The translations under genes and the position numbers were made by a program. From the NCBI RefSeq assembly GCF_002776525.5, contig NC_045436.1, positions 12,298,983 to 12,362,982 on the forward strand: a DNA stretch of 64,000 nucleotides, read 5' to 3'. The DNA is from Piliocolobus tephrosceles. Taxonomy: Eukaryota; Chordata; Mammalia; Primates; Cercopithecidae. Below the pieces are notes generated by a model, which saw only the letters and a list, made by a program, of their open reading frames with translations, made no database searches and was not told the DNA's origin. Of the stretch, positions 23,223-34,321 are shown piece by piece (within the stretch, counting starts at the first letter, position 1; the number at the start of each line of letters is the position of its first letter).

Positions 23223-23338
23223 TAAAACTTTTATATGCAGTGGGAAACCAAAAAATTGAGTGATTAGGTTTATGGCAATATTAGCATGATTGCGTTGGTC
23301 TGGAACCAAACCCACAATATCTCTGAGGTATGCCTGTA

Positions 23339-24977
23339 CTGTATTAAACTTAGAAGTGATAATGAAGACAATGTTAGTATCTTTAATTTAATTCTAAAAA
23401 TTTTTGTGCTATTATCCTTACACATTACCCAAGCTATTTTAATCGGTTATAAAATCATTTTTTAGATAAAATTGGCATTCAAAATTAGGACTACTGTCAA
23501 AATCAAAACCTGGGCAATATTCTGCATGACACCATAAGTTGAATGCAGGGAAAGCAAGCTGATTCTAATATTTCCGTAAGTTAAATATTATTAAGAAGAT
23601 ACATATTCTGCCAAAGTGTTCATATCAGGTATTCCACAACCTAATACTGCATCAACAATTTTCTGATTGTCTGTAGTTTTGGCTTATCATTCTACTTCTT
23701 TTCACCATTCTATTGGATATAACAGCCCTCTGCTGTTTAAGATATATGGAAAGTGTTTGTCAGCTCTGAGAATTTGTTTTGGATTGACATAATCAATCAT
23801 CAGAATTAAACTTAATGATATTATTTTTAAATTATCCCTTATTCAGCATATTTTGGATTTACAATATCTTTAAAGATATCTTTATATCTATTGTGTGTAC
23901 ACTTTAGAAAATTATTCTCAGTCACTTGTCTGTTCAGCAAGTTCATTCATTAATCCCAGCACATCTAAGTTGGGGTTTCTCCAAACCTGCTTTCATTCTG
24001 GCAACTCCTAGTCAGTAGTTAATAGAGAAGGTTTTTCCCACCATTTGTGCCACATGAGAGATAAATTTTCACCAGGGAATGGGACCAGGACTGTTCATTC
24101 CAAACACAGATGCCTTCCCCCTTCTCTTGAGATTCTGATCTACTTCCACAGAATGGCTCAAAGGGTTAGGGAGAGTTGAAAGTACTTGCACGGGGGGTAA
24201 TTTTTCTATATCTCTTTCACCTGGGAGATTTTTCATAAGCCAGCTCAGAGCCTTGCTGCTTGCCATGCAATACAGAAATAACTGGGTAAGTCTCTCATAA
24301 ATTGAATTGAACTGACCATGGATTTGAAGTTACTGCCTTTCCCACTGAGTTAAAACCAAATAGAGTTGCCTCCCTGGGCCGGACTTTGATCAGTAACACA
24401 GTACTTTCCTCTTCCTGACTTAAATGCATCCAGTCCTGAGCACGGATTTTATTTAATGTTCTTGTTCACTTCACTGGAAATGCTTTAACTCTGGCACCTG
24501 CTGGCTGTGAAAGTGATTAGGATTTCATGGGACCAGAGCATTTCATTTCTAGTAAGCCACACCACGGCCCATAAATTAATACAGGATTATGCTTCTGCAT
24601 TTACTCTGCAGGCTTGTTTTGAACTGAAAAGGAAAAGCAATTGAAGGATGAAGAAAAAAAGAAGAAAATGAGGAGATGAAAAGTGAACAGTGCTACGAAA
24701 CCTGACAGTGTGCATTAGCATAAGCACTTTCTTATGAGGAAACTGAAGAAGTTACACCACTACACCATTGTACTTTGTTAATGCTCATAAGTATTATTCC
24801 TTCCTCTCCAAACCTGACTCATTTTACATGTGGAAAGATCATACCCTCAATCGAAATGTATATTGGTAATCTCAAGTCTCTCTGAAAGTCAGTTCAGAAA
24901 TTGGAGTCACAATCCCAGCTGAGCTCAGCCTTTCCAGCACTCCCACCAAGGTGCCAGAAATATGAATAAAGCTGCCT
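23339..24977. other. Intergenic, no gene
   Basis: About 1.6 kb of unique-looking DNA; no gene, repeat or strong regulatory pattern recognised. Confidence 0.65.
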
Positions 24978-25050
24978 TAGCACTGCACTCCAGCCTGGGT
25001 GACAGAGTGAGACTCCATCTAAGAGAGAGAAAAAACAAAAAAAAGAAAAG
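24978..25050 (+). mobile_element. Alu 3' fragment
   Basis: Only the last about 45 bases of an Alu (GCACTGCACTCCAGCCTGGG...) plus an A-rich tail. The insertion is severely 5'-truncated. Confidence 0.85.
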
Positions 25051-25195
25051 CTTTCTTAGACTTGCCAGGCCAACACATCCGAAGACAAATACTACCAACT
25101 GGCCTCTGTCAATATCAGGAGGAGCAGGAGAATCAATCTGCTATGCTCTGTCTTAATCCTTAACCCCCCAAAGAGTCAAAGATAATAAAAATATT

Positions 25196-25545
25196 ATTGT
25201 TAGCAAACTATGGCCTATGGGTCAAACTATGGCCATGGGCCATGGCCTGTTTCTGTATAGCCTGTGAGCTGAGAATGAGTCCTACATTATTGAAAGGTTG
25301 CAAAAAGAATCAAAATAGCAATAATATTTGTGACATAATAAAATCATCTGAAACTGAAATTGCAGTGTCCATTGGTATAGTTTTATTGGAGCACAGCCAC
25401 ACCTATTTCTTGTGTACTGTTGTTGGCTGCTTTTGTACTACGATGACAGAGTGAAGTAGTTGCAACAGAGATCTCTAAAATTTTTACTATATGACTCTTT
25501 ACAGAAAAAGTTTGTCAACTCCCAGAAAAGTTTGTCAAGTCCTGT
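25196..25545 (+). mobile_element. Non-autonomous hAT-Charlie element
   Basis: Starts TTGTTAGCAAACTATGGCC and ends AAAGTTTGTCAACTCCC, forming inverted ends. The interior includes TTTTATTGGAGCACAGCCACACC and GCAACAGAGATC, typical of a common primate hAT MITE family whose name I do not assign. The right end is duplicated (AAAAGTTTGTCAA occurs twice, 25506-25540). Confidence 0.7.
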
Positions 25546-25675
25546 TTTAAGCTACCAAGTTTTGGGTTAATTAGTTACACAGTAATCAATAAACAGCAGT
25601 AATGTAAGTCAAAAGTCAATACTGACTTTGCAAATGTAATCCTTAAGAAACACCTTTAATAAAATAGTTGATTTC

Positions 25676-25979
25676 TTTTTTTTTTTTTTTTTTTGAGGCG
25701 GAGTCTCGCTCTGTCGCCCGGACTGGAGTGCAGTGGCCAGATCTCAGCTCACTGCAAGCTCTGCCTCCCGGGTTTACGCCATTCTCCTGCCTCAGCCTCC
25801 CAAGTAGCTGGGACTACAGGCGCCCGCCACCTCGCCCGGCTAGTTTTTTTTTGTATTTTTTAGTAGAGACGAGGTTTCACCGTATTAGCCAGGATGGTCT
25901 CGATTTCCTGACCTCGTGATCCGCCCGTCTCGGCCTCCCAAAGTGCTGGGATTACAGGCTTGAGCCACCGTGCCCGGCC
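25676..25979 (-). mobile_element. AluY (Old World monkey AluYR-like)
   Basis: Very close to a young Alu consensus. It has the cercopithecid variants TGGCCAGATCTCAGCTCACTGC, GGTTTACGCCATTCTCC, CACCTCGCCCGGCTAG and CAGGCTTGAGCC. Perfect target duplication AATAGTTGATTTCTT. Confidence 0.95.
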
Positions 25980-26129
25980 AATAGTTGATTTCTTAACTAT
26001 GCACCTTTAAAGTTGATTCAAAAGGAAGCTAACAACTGAAAAAGCTAACATTGAACTTTCTGAATATTTTTCTCATTTATTGCATAGCATGGCAACATTT
26101 TGTTCCAATGAGGAGCAGGATGAATGGAG

Positions 26130-26760
26130 CTTTTCTTGAACTCCTGCCATATGCCAGGCACTGTATTAGGCCACGGAGAAGCAATGGTAAGTAAAACCAG
26201 ATGAAGACCCTGCCTTCTTGGAGCTTATAGTCAAATGGAGAAGACAGCAAATAATTTCACAAAACAATCTGCAGTAGGAGTATCAAAAAAAATTTTGTAC
26301 AGCACTCTGATAACTATACTAGGAAAATCTGACCTTGCTTTTGTGAGAGCTAAGCTTCCCGTCAAGATGGGATATGTGAGCTGAGATTCTAATGGCAAAA
26401 TAGAGTTAATTAAGCAAAATGAGGTGGGGGTGCTGAAGAGGGAAGACTTGTTTAGACTGAAGGAGTGTGGCACATTTGAGAAAATAGAAGATTTGTGTGG
26501 CTAGAGACAAGAAGGGTACAAGATAAAGCCCGAGATTGTAGGCCTGCACAGACTGTATTACTGGTTGTAATTTTAATGTTAAGATCACTGTGTAGTAAGA
26601 GGAAAGAGATAGACCTGGGCTTTGATGTAGTCAGGTTCACATTTGAAAAATCATGTTGCAGTGTGTTAAAAAAATGGTTGGTAGACAGTAAGATAAAATT
26701 ACACAGAACGGAAAATGGTGACATTCTGTTGGTGACAACCAGTGTAGGGGAAATATAATT
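26130..26760. mobile_element. Ancient interspersed repeat, family not resolved
   Basis: Contains the common pattern TGCCAGGCACTGTATTAGGCC...GAGAAGCAATGGTAAGTAAAACCAGATGAAGACCCTGCC...GGAGCTTATAGTC, and later GACCTGGGC and AATCATGTTGCAGTG. It resembles 36430-36700 and 27880-28190. Open frames on both strands here have no homology that I know. Confidence 0.4.
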
Positions 26761-27476
26761 TAAAACAAAACCTTCTTCCAACTCAGAAATCCTCTCCACA
26801 AAGGAAGAAGAGAAAGAAAACATTTTTTGAAAGTATTGAGCAAGCAAGCCTCACAGACGATCTGCTAAGAAATTGAAAAAACAGAAAGAAATCTCAGCCT
26901 TTTCTATAGCCAAGCAGACACAACCGATTATATCCACATTCTCAAGTTAAACAATAGCTAGTCCTACAGTTAGAGGACTTACCAGCACCATTTGTCACAT
27001 ATAGCTCATCCTCACTTCATCTGGAAATTGGGATGAGCTTGTGTGATGGGTAAATATGGCATTGTCTAGAGGGAAAACAAACTTCTCATATCTTTATGAG
27101 AGAAGGTCATTTTCCAACTTGGAGAGGGGCATTCACTAAATGTAGGCTCCTACCTTAACACAGAAACTGGGAGACAGTGTTTCTATCTCCCCAGATGTTT
27201 ACACTGCAAAGAGATGGCTCCCAGGTCTTTGAGAAAGAGATTCTCTAGGTCATAAAGCTGACAAAAGGCTTATTAATCTTCCAGGGAATGTATATACATT
27301 TCAAAAACAGAAAAAAGTACTCAAGAGATTTCTAAAGTAAGTGTCCTGAGATAAAGGAGGTGGGATAGGAAGATCTCTTAATTTTTATCAGGGCAGTAAA
27401 GCCTCTTATTTTCAAATTGTATTTGTCCTTACACCTGTCCAAAGGAAAATAGAATGTATTTCAAAAAGGATGAAGT
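26761..27476. other. Intergenic, no gene
   Basis: No gene or named repeat seen. Confidence 0.6.
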
Positions 27477-27800
27477 GGCCGGGCATGGTGGCTCATGCCA
27501 GTACTCCCAGCAGTTTGAGAGGCTGAGGCAGGTGTATCACTTGAGGTCAGGAGTTCGAGACCAGCCTGGTCAACATGGTGAAATCCCATCTCTACTAAAA
27601 ATACAAAATAAAAAAATAGCTGGGCATGGTGGCACATGCCTGTAATCCCAGCTACTCAGGAGGCTGATGCAGGAGAATCACTTGATCCCAGGAGGTAGAG
27701 GTTGCAGTGAGCTGAGATCGCACCACTGCACTCCAGCCTGGGTAACTAGAGCAAGACTCAGTCTCAAAAAAAAAAAAAAAGAAAGAAAGAAAAAGGATGA
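27477..27800 (+). mobile_element. Alu
   Basis: Sense Alu with poly(A) extended by GAAAGAAAG. AAAAAGGATGAAAT-type flanks duplicate the target. Confidence 0.95.
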
Positions 27801-27879
27801 AATGTTAAGGAATAAATGATATCTGTTGAATTTAGAGACACAGAAATCATTCATGATTTTAGTGGGGACTGTTTCTAGA

Positions 27880-28190
27880 ATATACTTAGAGCAGAAGGCA
27901 GATAGAGTGAGCTAAAGATGACTGTAGGTGGCGCAAGAGAAAGAGTAAGTAAAAATCACTTGAGTAGTTTATAGAAGTTGCCTTTGAGGAGAGGATAGGC
28001 CAGTACATGGAGGAAAGTGGGTGAAGTCAAAGGCTGGCTGCTTTTCCTTAAGATGAGAGGAACCTGAGTGTGGTCAAAGCCTATGAGGAGAATCCAGTAG
28101 AAAGGGAAAGTTAAAAATTCAGAGTAGAGAAGGCGTAATGGATGGTGTGAGAGACCTGGGGAAAAGGGTTGGATTCAAAGCTTAACAAGG
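27880..28190. mobile_element. Ancient interspersed repeat, family not resolved
   Basis: GAGAATCCAGTAGAAAGGGAAAGTTAAAAATTCAGAG and neighbours look like the same old family as 26130-26760. Low certainty. Confidence 0.3.
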
Positions 28191-28199
28191 ATTGCTTTT

Positions 28200-28830
28200 G
28201 CTCCTCTGTATGCTTCTATGACTTCTCTTCTTGTGACTGATCTTGAATGTCTGTCTTCCTTGAAGCTCCGTCATAGACCCTGTTGTCTTCCACACCCTCC
28301 CTGGGCTGTCTCATTGATCCCTATGGTTCTATGTCATCTTTAGGAGGTGATGAGTCCCACATCTGCTTCTCCTGCCATCACGCTCTGCATCCGTCTCTTG
28401 CTGAAAGTTTGAACTCAGAGACCCATGTGCCTACTGGAAAGTTCCCCTGGGATGTCCCGCAATCATCCCAGACTCATCAAGTACAACTTGAACTCGTGAT
28501 TCTCAACAAATGTGTTCCTTCTACTGTGTTTTCTGTCTCAGGCAATGGCAACAGCATCCATCCAGCTATTCGAGAACTTCAACACTCTTTTACTCAAACG
28601 AATCAATCATGGAGTTCACTGTACTTCCAGTATATTCCAAATCCATCTATTTCTCGCCATCCTCGCCAGCGATTCCTTAGGTTGGCCGCCGTTTCCTCCC
28701 ATGTAGATTATCTCAGCAGCTACCTAACTAATTTTCTTACCCCTAGTCATGGCTCATCTCCGAACCATTCTCTAAACTCCAGCCAGAGTAATGTCATTAT
28801 AACCCAAATATAATGCATCTAATTTTTTAG
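28200..28830 (+). mobile_element. L2 3' region
   Basis: Follows the L2 3' part in order: GAGACCCATGTGCCTACTGG, GATGTCCCGCAATCATCCC, GTCTCAGGCAATGGCAACAGC, GATTATCTCAGCAGCTACC, CATTCTCTAAACTCCAGCCAGAGTAATG. The long open frame 28283-28813 is this repeat, not a gene. Confidence 0.8.
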
Positions 28831-29299
28831 TTATTACATTGGTCCTAGGATCCTACTAATCCTTCATGTAGTTTGAGAATGTGACATGATGTGGACCTTG
28901 CCGACATCGCTGTAGTGGCTACGGGGAACATTTACTGGGCCTTGCTAATAGACTGGGTGGGGTCACCTGCAAGACCTTTCTGTTTAGATTCTTCTTGACC
29001 TCTCTGTGCAGCTTTCCTTCCTTCTGGGTGTGGGGCAGGACCCTCTCTGGAATGAGGCTCTTTACAAGGTAGATCTGGTAATTTTTTTATGATCAGTTTT
29101 TACACAGATAGAGAGGAAGGCAAATTAGAGTAATATGTTTAGGTTTTGTAACTGGCTTTGGGGAAAAGAAATTCTGGTTTCTGAGATACACCCTGTGGAT
29201 GGGTCTAAGTTTCTGTGACTAGCCTTGGTAAGGAATGCTATAAGAGAACAGGAGGGCAGGAGAAGGTCAGAGAAAACATTTGCTGCCGAGCCTTCCAAT
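28831..29299. other. Host sequence around the HERV-W LTR
   Basis: Possibly part of an older LTR-like repeat, continuing past the insertion at 30041. No firm assignment. Confidence 0.35.
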
Positions 29300-30040
29300 T
29301 GAGAGACAGGACTAACTGGATTTCCCAGGACGACTAAGAATTCCTAAGTCTAGCTGGGGAAGGTCACTGTATCCACTCTTAAACACGGGGCTTGTAACTC
29401 AGCTCACACCTGACCAATCAGGTAGTAAAGACAGCTCACTAAAATACCAATTAGGATAAAAGCAGGAGGTAACGAAATAGTCAATCGTCTATCACCTGAG
29501 AACACAGGGAGAGACGATGATCGGGATATAAACCCAGGCGTTGGATCCCGCAGTGGCAACCCCCTTTGGGTCCCCTCCCCTTGTATGGGAGCTCTGTTTT
29601 CACCTTGTAACTGCACCCTCTTCTGGTCCGTGGTTCCGGCTGGAGCTGAGCTTTCACTTGCCATCCACCATTGCTGACTGCCGCAGTCACAGATCCAAGG
29701 CTGACTTCCACCCGTCCGGTTCCAGTAGGGTGTCCGCTGTGCTCCTGATCCGGTGAGGCGCCCATCGCGGCTCCCATGCTAGAGGCTCCCCATTGTTCCT
29801 GTGCGGCTAAGTGCCTGGGTTTGTCCTAATGGTACTGAACGCTAGTCGCTGGGTTCCACGGTTCTCTTGCGTGACCCACGGCTTCTAATAGAGCTGTAAC
29901 ACTCACCTCATGGCCCAACGTTCCACTCCTTGGAATCCATGAGGCCAAGAACCCCAGGTCAGAGAACAAAAGGCTGGCAGCATCTTGGGAGCAGCCGCCA
30001 CCATCTTGAGAGCTCTAAGAACAAAGACCCGCCAGTAACA
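29300..30040 (+). mobile_element. Solo HERV-W LTR (LTR17)
   Basis: Starts TGAGAGACAGGACTAACTGG and ends GCCAGTAACA, with CAAT directly repeated at 29296-29299 and 30041-30044. A 4-bp duplication is expected for this ERV1 group. U3 shows two CCAAT boxes (29414-29418, 29447-29451) and TATAAA at 29527-29532. About 741 bp, shorter than the about 780 bp that I remember. Much of the loss lies near 29604, where the R region with its poly(A) signal should be. No internal viral genes are present. Confidence 0.92.
29527..29532 (+). promoter_or_regulatory. TATA box of the LTR17
   Basis: TATAAA, with CCAAT motifs 75-110 bp upstream. Intact as a motif; activity unknown. Confidence 0.6.
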
Positions 30041-30099
30041 CAATTTTGGTACTGTTTTCTGAGCCCCAACATCAACAACTCCATTTTTTCATGACTCAC

Positions 30100-30545
30100 C
30101 ACTCCTCACACTCTACCTCCAACCACAACCCCTTCTTTGCCGGGATGACTCCTGAATACCCTCCACCTTCTACTTAAACGTCATCACATCTTACAGGGAG
30201 CTTTTGCCGACTCCCTTAATCCTGATCAGGTATCCTTCACAAGTTCTCCATCAGCACCTGTTCTTGCCGACGCCCTTAATCCTGATCAGGTATCCTTCAC
30301 AAGTTTTCCATCAGCACCTGTTCTTGCCGACTCCCTTAATCCTGATCAGGTATCCTTCACAAGTTCTCCATCAGCACCTGTTCACCCCCATCGTAACATT
30401 TATCACACTAACTTACTGTTGCCTGTGATTGTCCTTTCTAGATGCTAAGACAGAGAACTATCTCTGTGTTAAGTGTTGTCTCCCCAGTTCTGAGTATAAC
30501 GCATTCACCTTTAGTGGGAAATCCATAGATATTTGCTTATAAAAG
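30100..30545 (+). mobile_element. L2 3' end carrying a minisatellite
   Basis: GGGAGCTTTTGCCGACTCCC, ATCGTAACATTTATCACACTA, GATGCTAAGACAGAGAACTATCTCTG and AATCCATAGATATTTGC follow the L2 3' end. The 60-bp triplication interrupts it. Confidence 0.6.
30204..30383 (+). repeat. 60-bp tandem repeat, three copies
   Basis: Exact 60-base period with only two substitutions among the copies (G for T at 30272, T for C at 30306). As 60 is a multiple of three, it makes an artificial 20-residue protein repeat in one frame. Confidence 0.95.
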
Positions 30546-32415
30546 AAGAAAGAAAAGAAACAATGAAACTCTGGTGGAGCAATGTTGGAACTGGTCATAA
30601 GGGAATTTTGCAAGCAATGTAGTGGCTAAGACTGTTGACAAGGGTGGTTTAAAGTTTAAAGGGCAGGAGAGGGCAGGCTTATTTACTATTCATGATATTT
30701 GTAAGCAAATATCAAAAATTGCTTTCCTGAGCTTGAAGTTACGGGTAACATTAATTACATTAAGCCTTCATAACAAAAACATGTTTATTAGTGACAAAAA
30801 TATAGTATCTGTTTATATTGGTGTATGACAATTAAGTAGTACGATGTGACAGGCTGTGAATTAGTCTGCAATCACTCATGTCTCAGGTGTTTTCCAGAAG
30901 TGTGATAGTAGGTTACCATCTTGATGGGAGACAGGAATCTGAACCAAGCCTATAAAATATTAAATTCAAGTTTCCTTGTAAAAACCGTTTTCCTAAATGT
31001 TATTTCCCCTCTAAATGCTTTAGTATAAAAGTAGAAAATCAAAACTAAAGGAATTTGAATTTTCTATTTTATTTAACTTCTGGGCTTTTTTGAAAATCAG
31101 TCTTGTAATCCAAGGACAGTTCCCCTTCCTCCGCCGGGTAGGAGGTGGCAAGCCCTAGGATAGAGCAGGGTGAGAGCCTTTCCCTGTGCCTAGCTCGTTG
31201 CCAGTCTCACCACCCCACCACAGTGTTCTGCCACCTTGAAGAAAGGGATTGCTTCATATAATGGCTGTTGGTCTACTGGATATTTAGACATTGTCTCTCC
31301 CAGGAGAGATGATCCTTCAGTTTTTGGAATATCATGCACAACATCTTGGTAAGGTTGGTAGATGCTCCTAAGTCAGAGACTTCCTGGAAAGAAACAAGGA
31401 AAGAGACAGAGAGAGAAAAAGAGAGAGAGAGAGATCATGTGTGAGCAGGAGGGAAACAAGCAGAAAGAGAGGGATACCTTGTGAAAATTGTCCTTAGCAA
31501 AATAGCTTCAAAGATCCACTTCCTGATGTGACATAAATAAGAACAATGCATTTATCAAGTCAGCTTTTTTTTTTTGGTCTTACAAGCAGGTGAATTTCTA
31601 AAATCAGCATATGTGTTTCTGCCCAATGCTTAGGAATCTGCTTCAGGGCATGAGGAAGATGGGGTGTGCGAATAGCAGTGTGTTAAGATTTACCTGGGTC
31701 CATTTTGCTTTCTGATTAACTTTGTGGCCAGGTGACATCATTTTCTACAAGTATTATGGAAATCATTGTGCTTTCTTGCATTTAGAATTACTTTTGTGAA
31801 ACTTTTGGTCTGTTAGACCAAAGTACTAGTTTTACACTTTAACTCAGCTGAATGTTTTGGGCAGTATCCCCTTATCCACGTATCATATCCCTACACGGAG
31901 GTTGGGGCAAAGGGATTGTCGCATCTTTCTTTCCTACAACTTCCATTCAAGTTAGCTATGAAAGCACATTATGCCACTGAATACCAGATGTGGCAGATTC
32001 TTACGGCTTTGTGAATAGATTTGCCATTTTTGTTTGGGTTGCTGAGTCAGGAAATTGACATTCTACTGTTGTGCTTTTAAAAGTATTTGCTGCGACTTCA
32101 ATTTTTTTTCTCTGACAGTTGAAGCAGAAAGGTGGATTAGCTTTCTTGATTCCAATTATCTTCCCTGTAGTATATTGCTGATATGCTCCTGTGTCAGATA
32201 AGTTATGTGAAGTAGAAGAAAATGTCACCTGGTAAATGTGACACTGTTTGAGGGAAAGCTTGAAAGGTATTTTTCGTCATTGATGGGTCTCCAAGAACTT
32301 TTTAAAAAGACAGGTGGAATTCTTTTGAAATATTTGAATTGGGTTTTTTTTTTCCTGCCAAATTTGCTGAAAGATTACCATGCAAATGTCAAATTTTGTT
32401 TTTAGAAGAGATATA
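30546..32415. other. Intergenic, no gene
   Basis: About 1.9 kb without a gene. Short GA-rich run (31393-31433); otherwise unique-looking. Confidence 0.65.
31393..31433 (+). repeat. GA-rich microsatellite
   Basis: AGGAAAGAGACAGAGAGAGAAAAAGAGAGAGAGAGAGA; imperfect. Confidence 0.8.
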
Positions 32416-32724
32416 GCCGGGCGCGGTGGCTCAAGCCTGTAATCCCAGCACTTTGGGAGGCTGAGACGGGCGGATCACGAGGTCAGGAAATCGAGACCAT
32501 CCTGGCTAACACAGTGAAACCCCGTTTCTATTAAAAATACAAAAAAAACTAGCTGGGCGAGGTGGCGGGCGCCTGTAGTCCCAGCTACTCGGGAGGCTGA
32601 GGCAGGAGAATGGCGTAAACCCGGGAGGTGGAGCTTGCAGTGAGCTGAGATCCAGCCACTGCATTCCAGTCCGGGCCACAGAGCAAGACTCCGCCTCAAA
32701 AAAAAAAAAAAAAAAAAAAAAAAA
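32416..32724 (+). mobile_element. AluYR (Old World monkey), running into the gap
   Basis: Nearly consensus young Alu with diagnostic GGCTCAAGCCTG, CTAGCTGGGCGAGGTGG, GGCGTAAACCCGGG and GAGATCCAGCCACTGC. Poly(A) at 32699-32724 abuts the N gap, so the right-hand target duplication is missing. Confidence 0.95.
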
Positions 32725-32824
32725 NNNNNNNNNNNNNNNNNNNNNNNNNNNNNNNNNNNNNNNNNNNNNNNNNNNNNNNNNNNNNNNNNNNNNNNNNNNN
32801 NNNNNNNNNNNNNNNNNNNNNNNN
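32725..32824. other. Assembly gap, 100 N
   Basis: Exactly 100 unresolved bases. The round number suggests a placeholder of unknown true length. It lies after a poly(A) run, a common assembly break. Confidence 0.99.
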
Positions 32825-32846
32825 TTCTACTTGATTTCATTCTGCA

Positions 32847-33378
32847 TGTCAGAAAAGGAAAATCTGAAGGAAAAATATTTAAAAGCAGCCCAAGATGGTT
32901 ACAGGTTGGACATATGGCAATGGAAACGATGCCTGTGAACCAGAGCTGAACCTTTGTCTATAAGGCTTAAGGCTGTCCAATATTTCACTGACCTGTACTG
33001 ATTACAACCTTGCCCAGCAGATGATTCACAAGCGCACAGCAGAACAGGTCATTCCTCTCTGGCCCTAAGATGCCCACATGTTCTTAAACCTTTTACCCTC
33101 TATGCCTTAACCACATATTGGCTGTATCTCATGTATAAGGTCACTGAGGAACAAACAGAATTGTAAGATCATCACCTTTGCTTCACTGCCCCCTTCTCCC
33201 ATTCCTATGTAAGAGGAGTATATAAATACTGTGCCTCGTGTAGCCCACTTGGGGACACATTGTCATTTTACCCTGACTTTGTGTTTCCCGGGCTATCTTC
33301 CTCAAACTTGGCTCAGAATAAAGCTCACTTTAAATTTCTTTAAGTTATAGTGCTTGTTATTTAACTTTTCAGTTGACA
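32847..33378 (+). mobile_element. Solo LTR, family not resolved
   Basis: TGTCA...TTGACA ends form a short inverted repeat. It has TATATAAA at 33219-33226 and AATAAA at 33317-33322 about 100 bp further on, the order expected for U3-R. No internal viral region. Family and target duplication are uncertain. Confidence 0.7.
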
Positions 33379-33614
33379 CATTTGAGAGTTAGATTGAAAG
33401 GTGTTCTTTGTGGCACTTGAATTTTCTTGTTTTTTCTTTTTTTCAGATTGTCAGGCAGGAGGTCCTATCTCAGACCAGGCTTTCACTGCTACAGGGAGAG
33501 AAAGATCTGAGACAATGACTGTATCATAACTGGTGATGCAATGTGTGTCTGTGTGCTTCTGTGCTTTCAGACTTCTTTTTGTGTTTCTGAAACTGCCTTG
33601 GCAAAAATTTTAAC

Positions 33615-34321
33615 TGAGGAAATTATGACTGACAGTGAAAGAAATCAGACCTAACTGCCTCCATCTTGCTTCTAACCTTTAAGCTGCCCTTGTTCATTCC
33701 TGGGTGTAGACAAAACTACCTTTGGGAAGGAATTCAGTTCATGGTTTGACTCTGAAACAAAATTGATAATAGTCCTTTCTGGAAAAAAATTCCTTCTTGC
33801 CTGGAGACCAGTCTTACTTTGCAGGACTAATAAATTAGCTACAAGATTAGAAATTACAGTTTAGGGGTCATGCAGCATCTGGCTCCAAGTGTCTGAACCT
33901 TCCCAAATTGCTCTTGGGGATAACATCACTATCATAAAATCTGACATCAGTGCTTGAGATATTTTGCAGATCCTGCACTCAGTGCATCAGCCAACACCAC
34001 CTAGACCCGTAATCCGGCTGAAATGGTTCTGCCACCCCACCCAGGAACAGAAAACAGCAAGAAAAACTTGCTTTGACTCCATATGTTTCCATCTCCAACC
34101 TGACCAATCAGCACTCCCCACTTCCCAAGTCCCTACCCGCCAAATTATCTTTAAAAACTCTGATCCCAGAATTCTCTGGGAGACGGATTTGAGTAAACAA
34201 AACTCCAGTCTCCTGCACAGCTGGCTCGGAATGAATTACTCTTTTTCCACTGCAAGTCTCCTGTCTCGATAAATGGACTCTGTCCAGGCAGTGGGCAAGG
34301 TGAACCTGTTGGGTCGTTACA
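33615..34321 (+). mobile_element. Solo ERV1 LTR, probably MER39
   Basis: From GACTGACAGTGAAAGAAATCAG through CCAACCTGACCAATCAGCAC, TTTAAAAACTCTG and GGCAAGGTGAACCTGTTGGG to the TTACA end at 34321. The MER39 name is from memory. The left end is uncertain by about 10 bp. Confidence 0.7.

Larger units (their letters stand above)
20447..23336 (+). mobile_element. Tigger1 DNA transposon, nearly full length
   Basis: The Tc1/mariner-class Tigger1 has both terminal inverted repeats (CAGGGATACCTCATTTTA at 20447, and its complement ending GAGGTATGCCTG at 23336), flanked by a TA duplication at 20445-20446 and 23337-23338. Removing the two nested Alus (22705-22983 and 23068-23222) leaves about 2.45 kb, close to the 2.4 kb that I remember for the full element. 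The transposase frame is broken. Confidence 0.92.

Noticed and set aside
26452..26847. Open frames of 131 codons (minus) and 87 codons (plus)
   Set aside because: Overlap an unresolved old interspersed repeat; no supporting signal.
28283..28813. 176-codon + strand open frame
   Set aside because: It follows L2 3' non-coding sequence block by block; the open frame is chance.
30204..30428. Frame with a 20-residue protein repeat
   Set aside because: The 60-bp tandem unit is a multiple of three, so every copy reads alike; no start context or homology.
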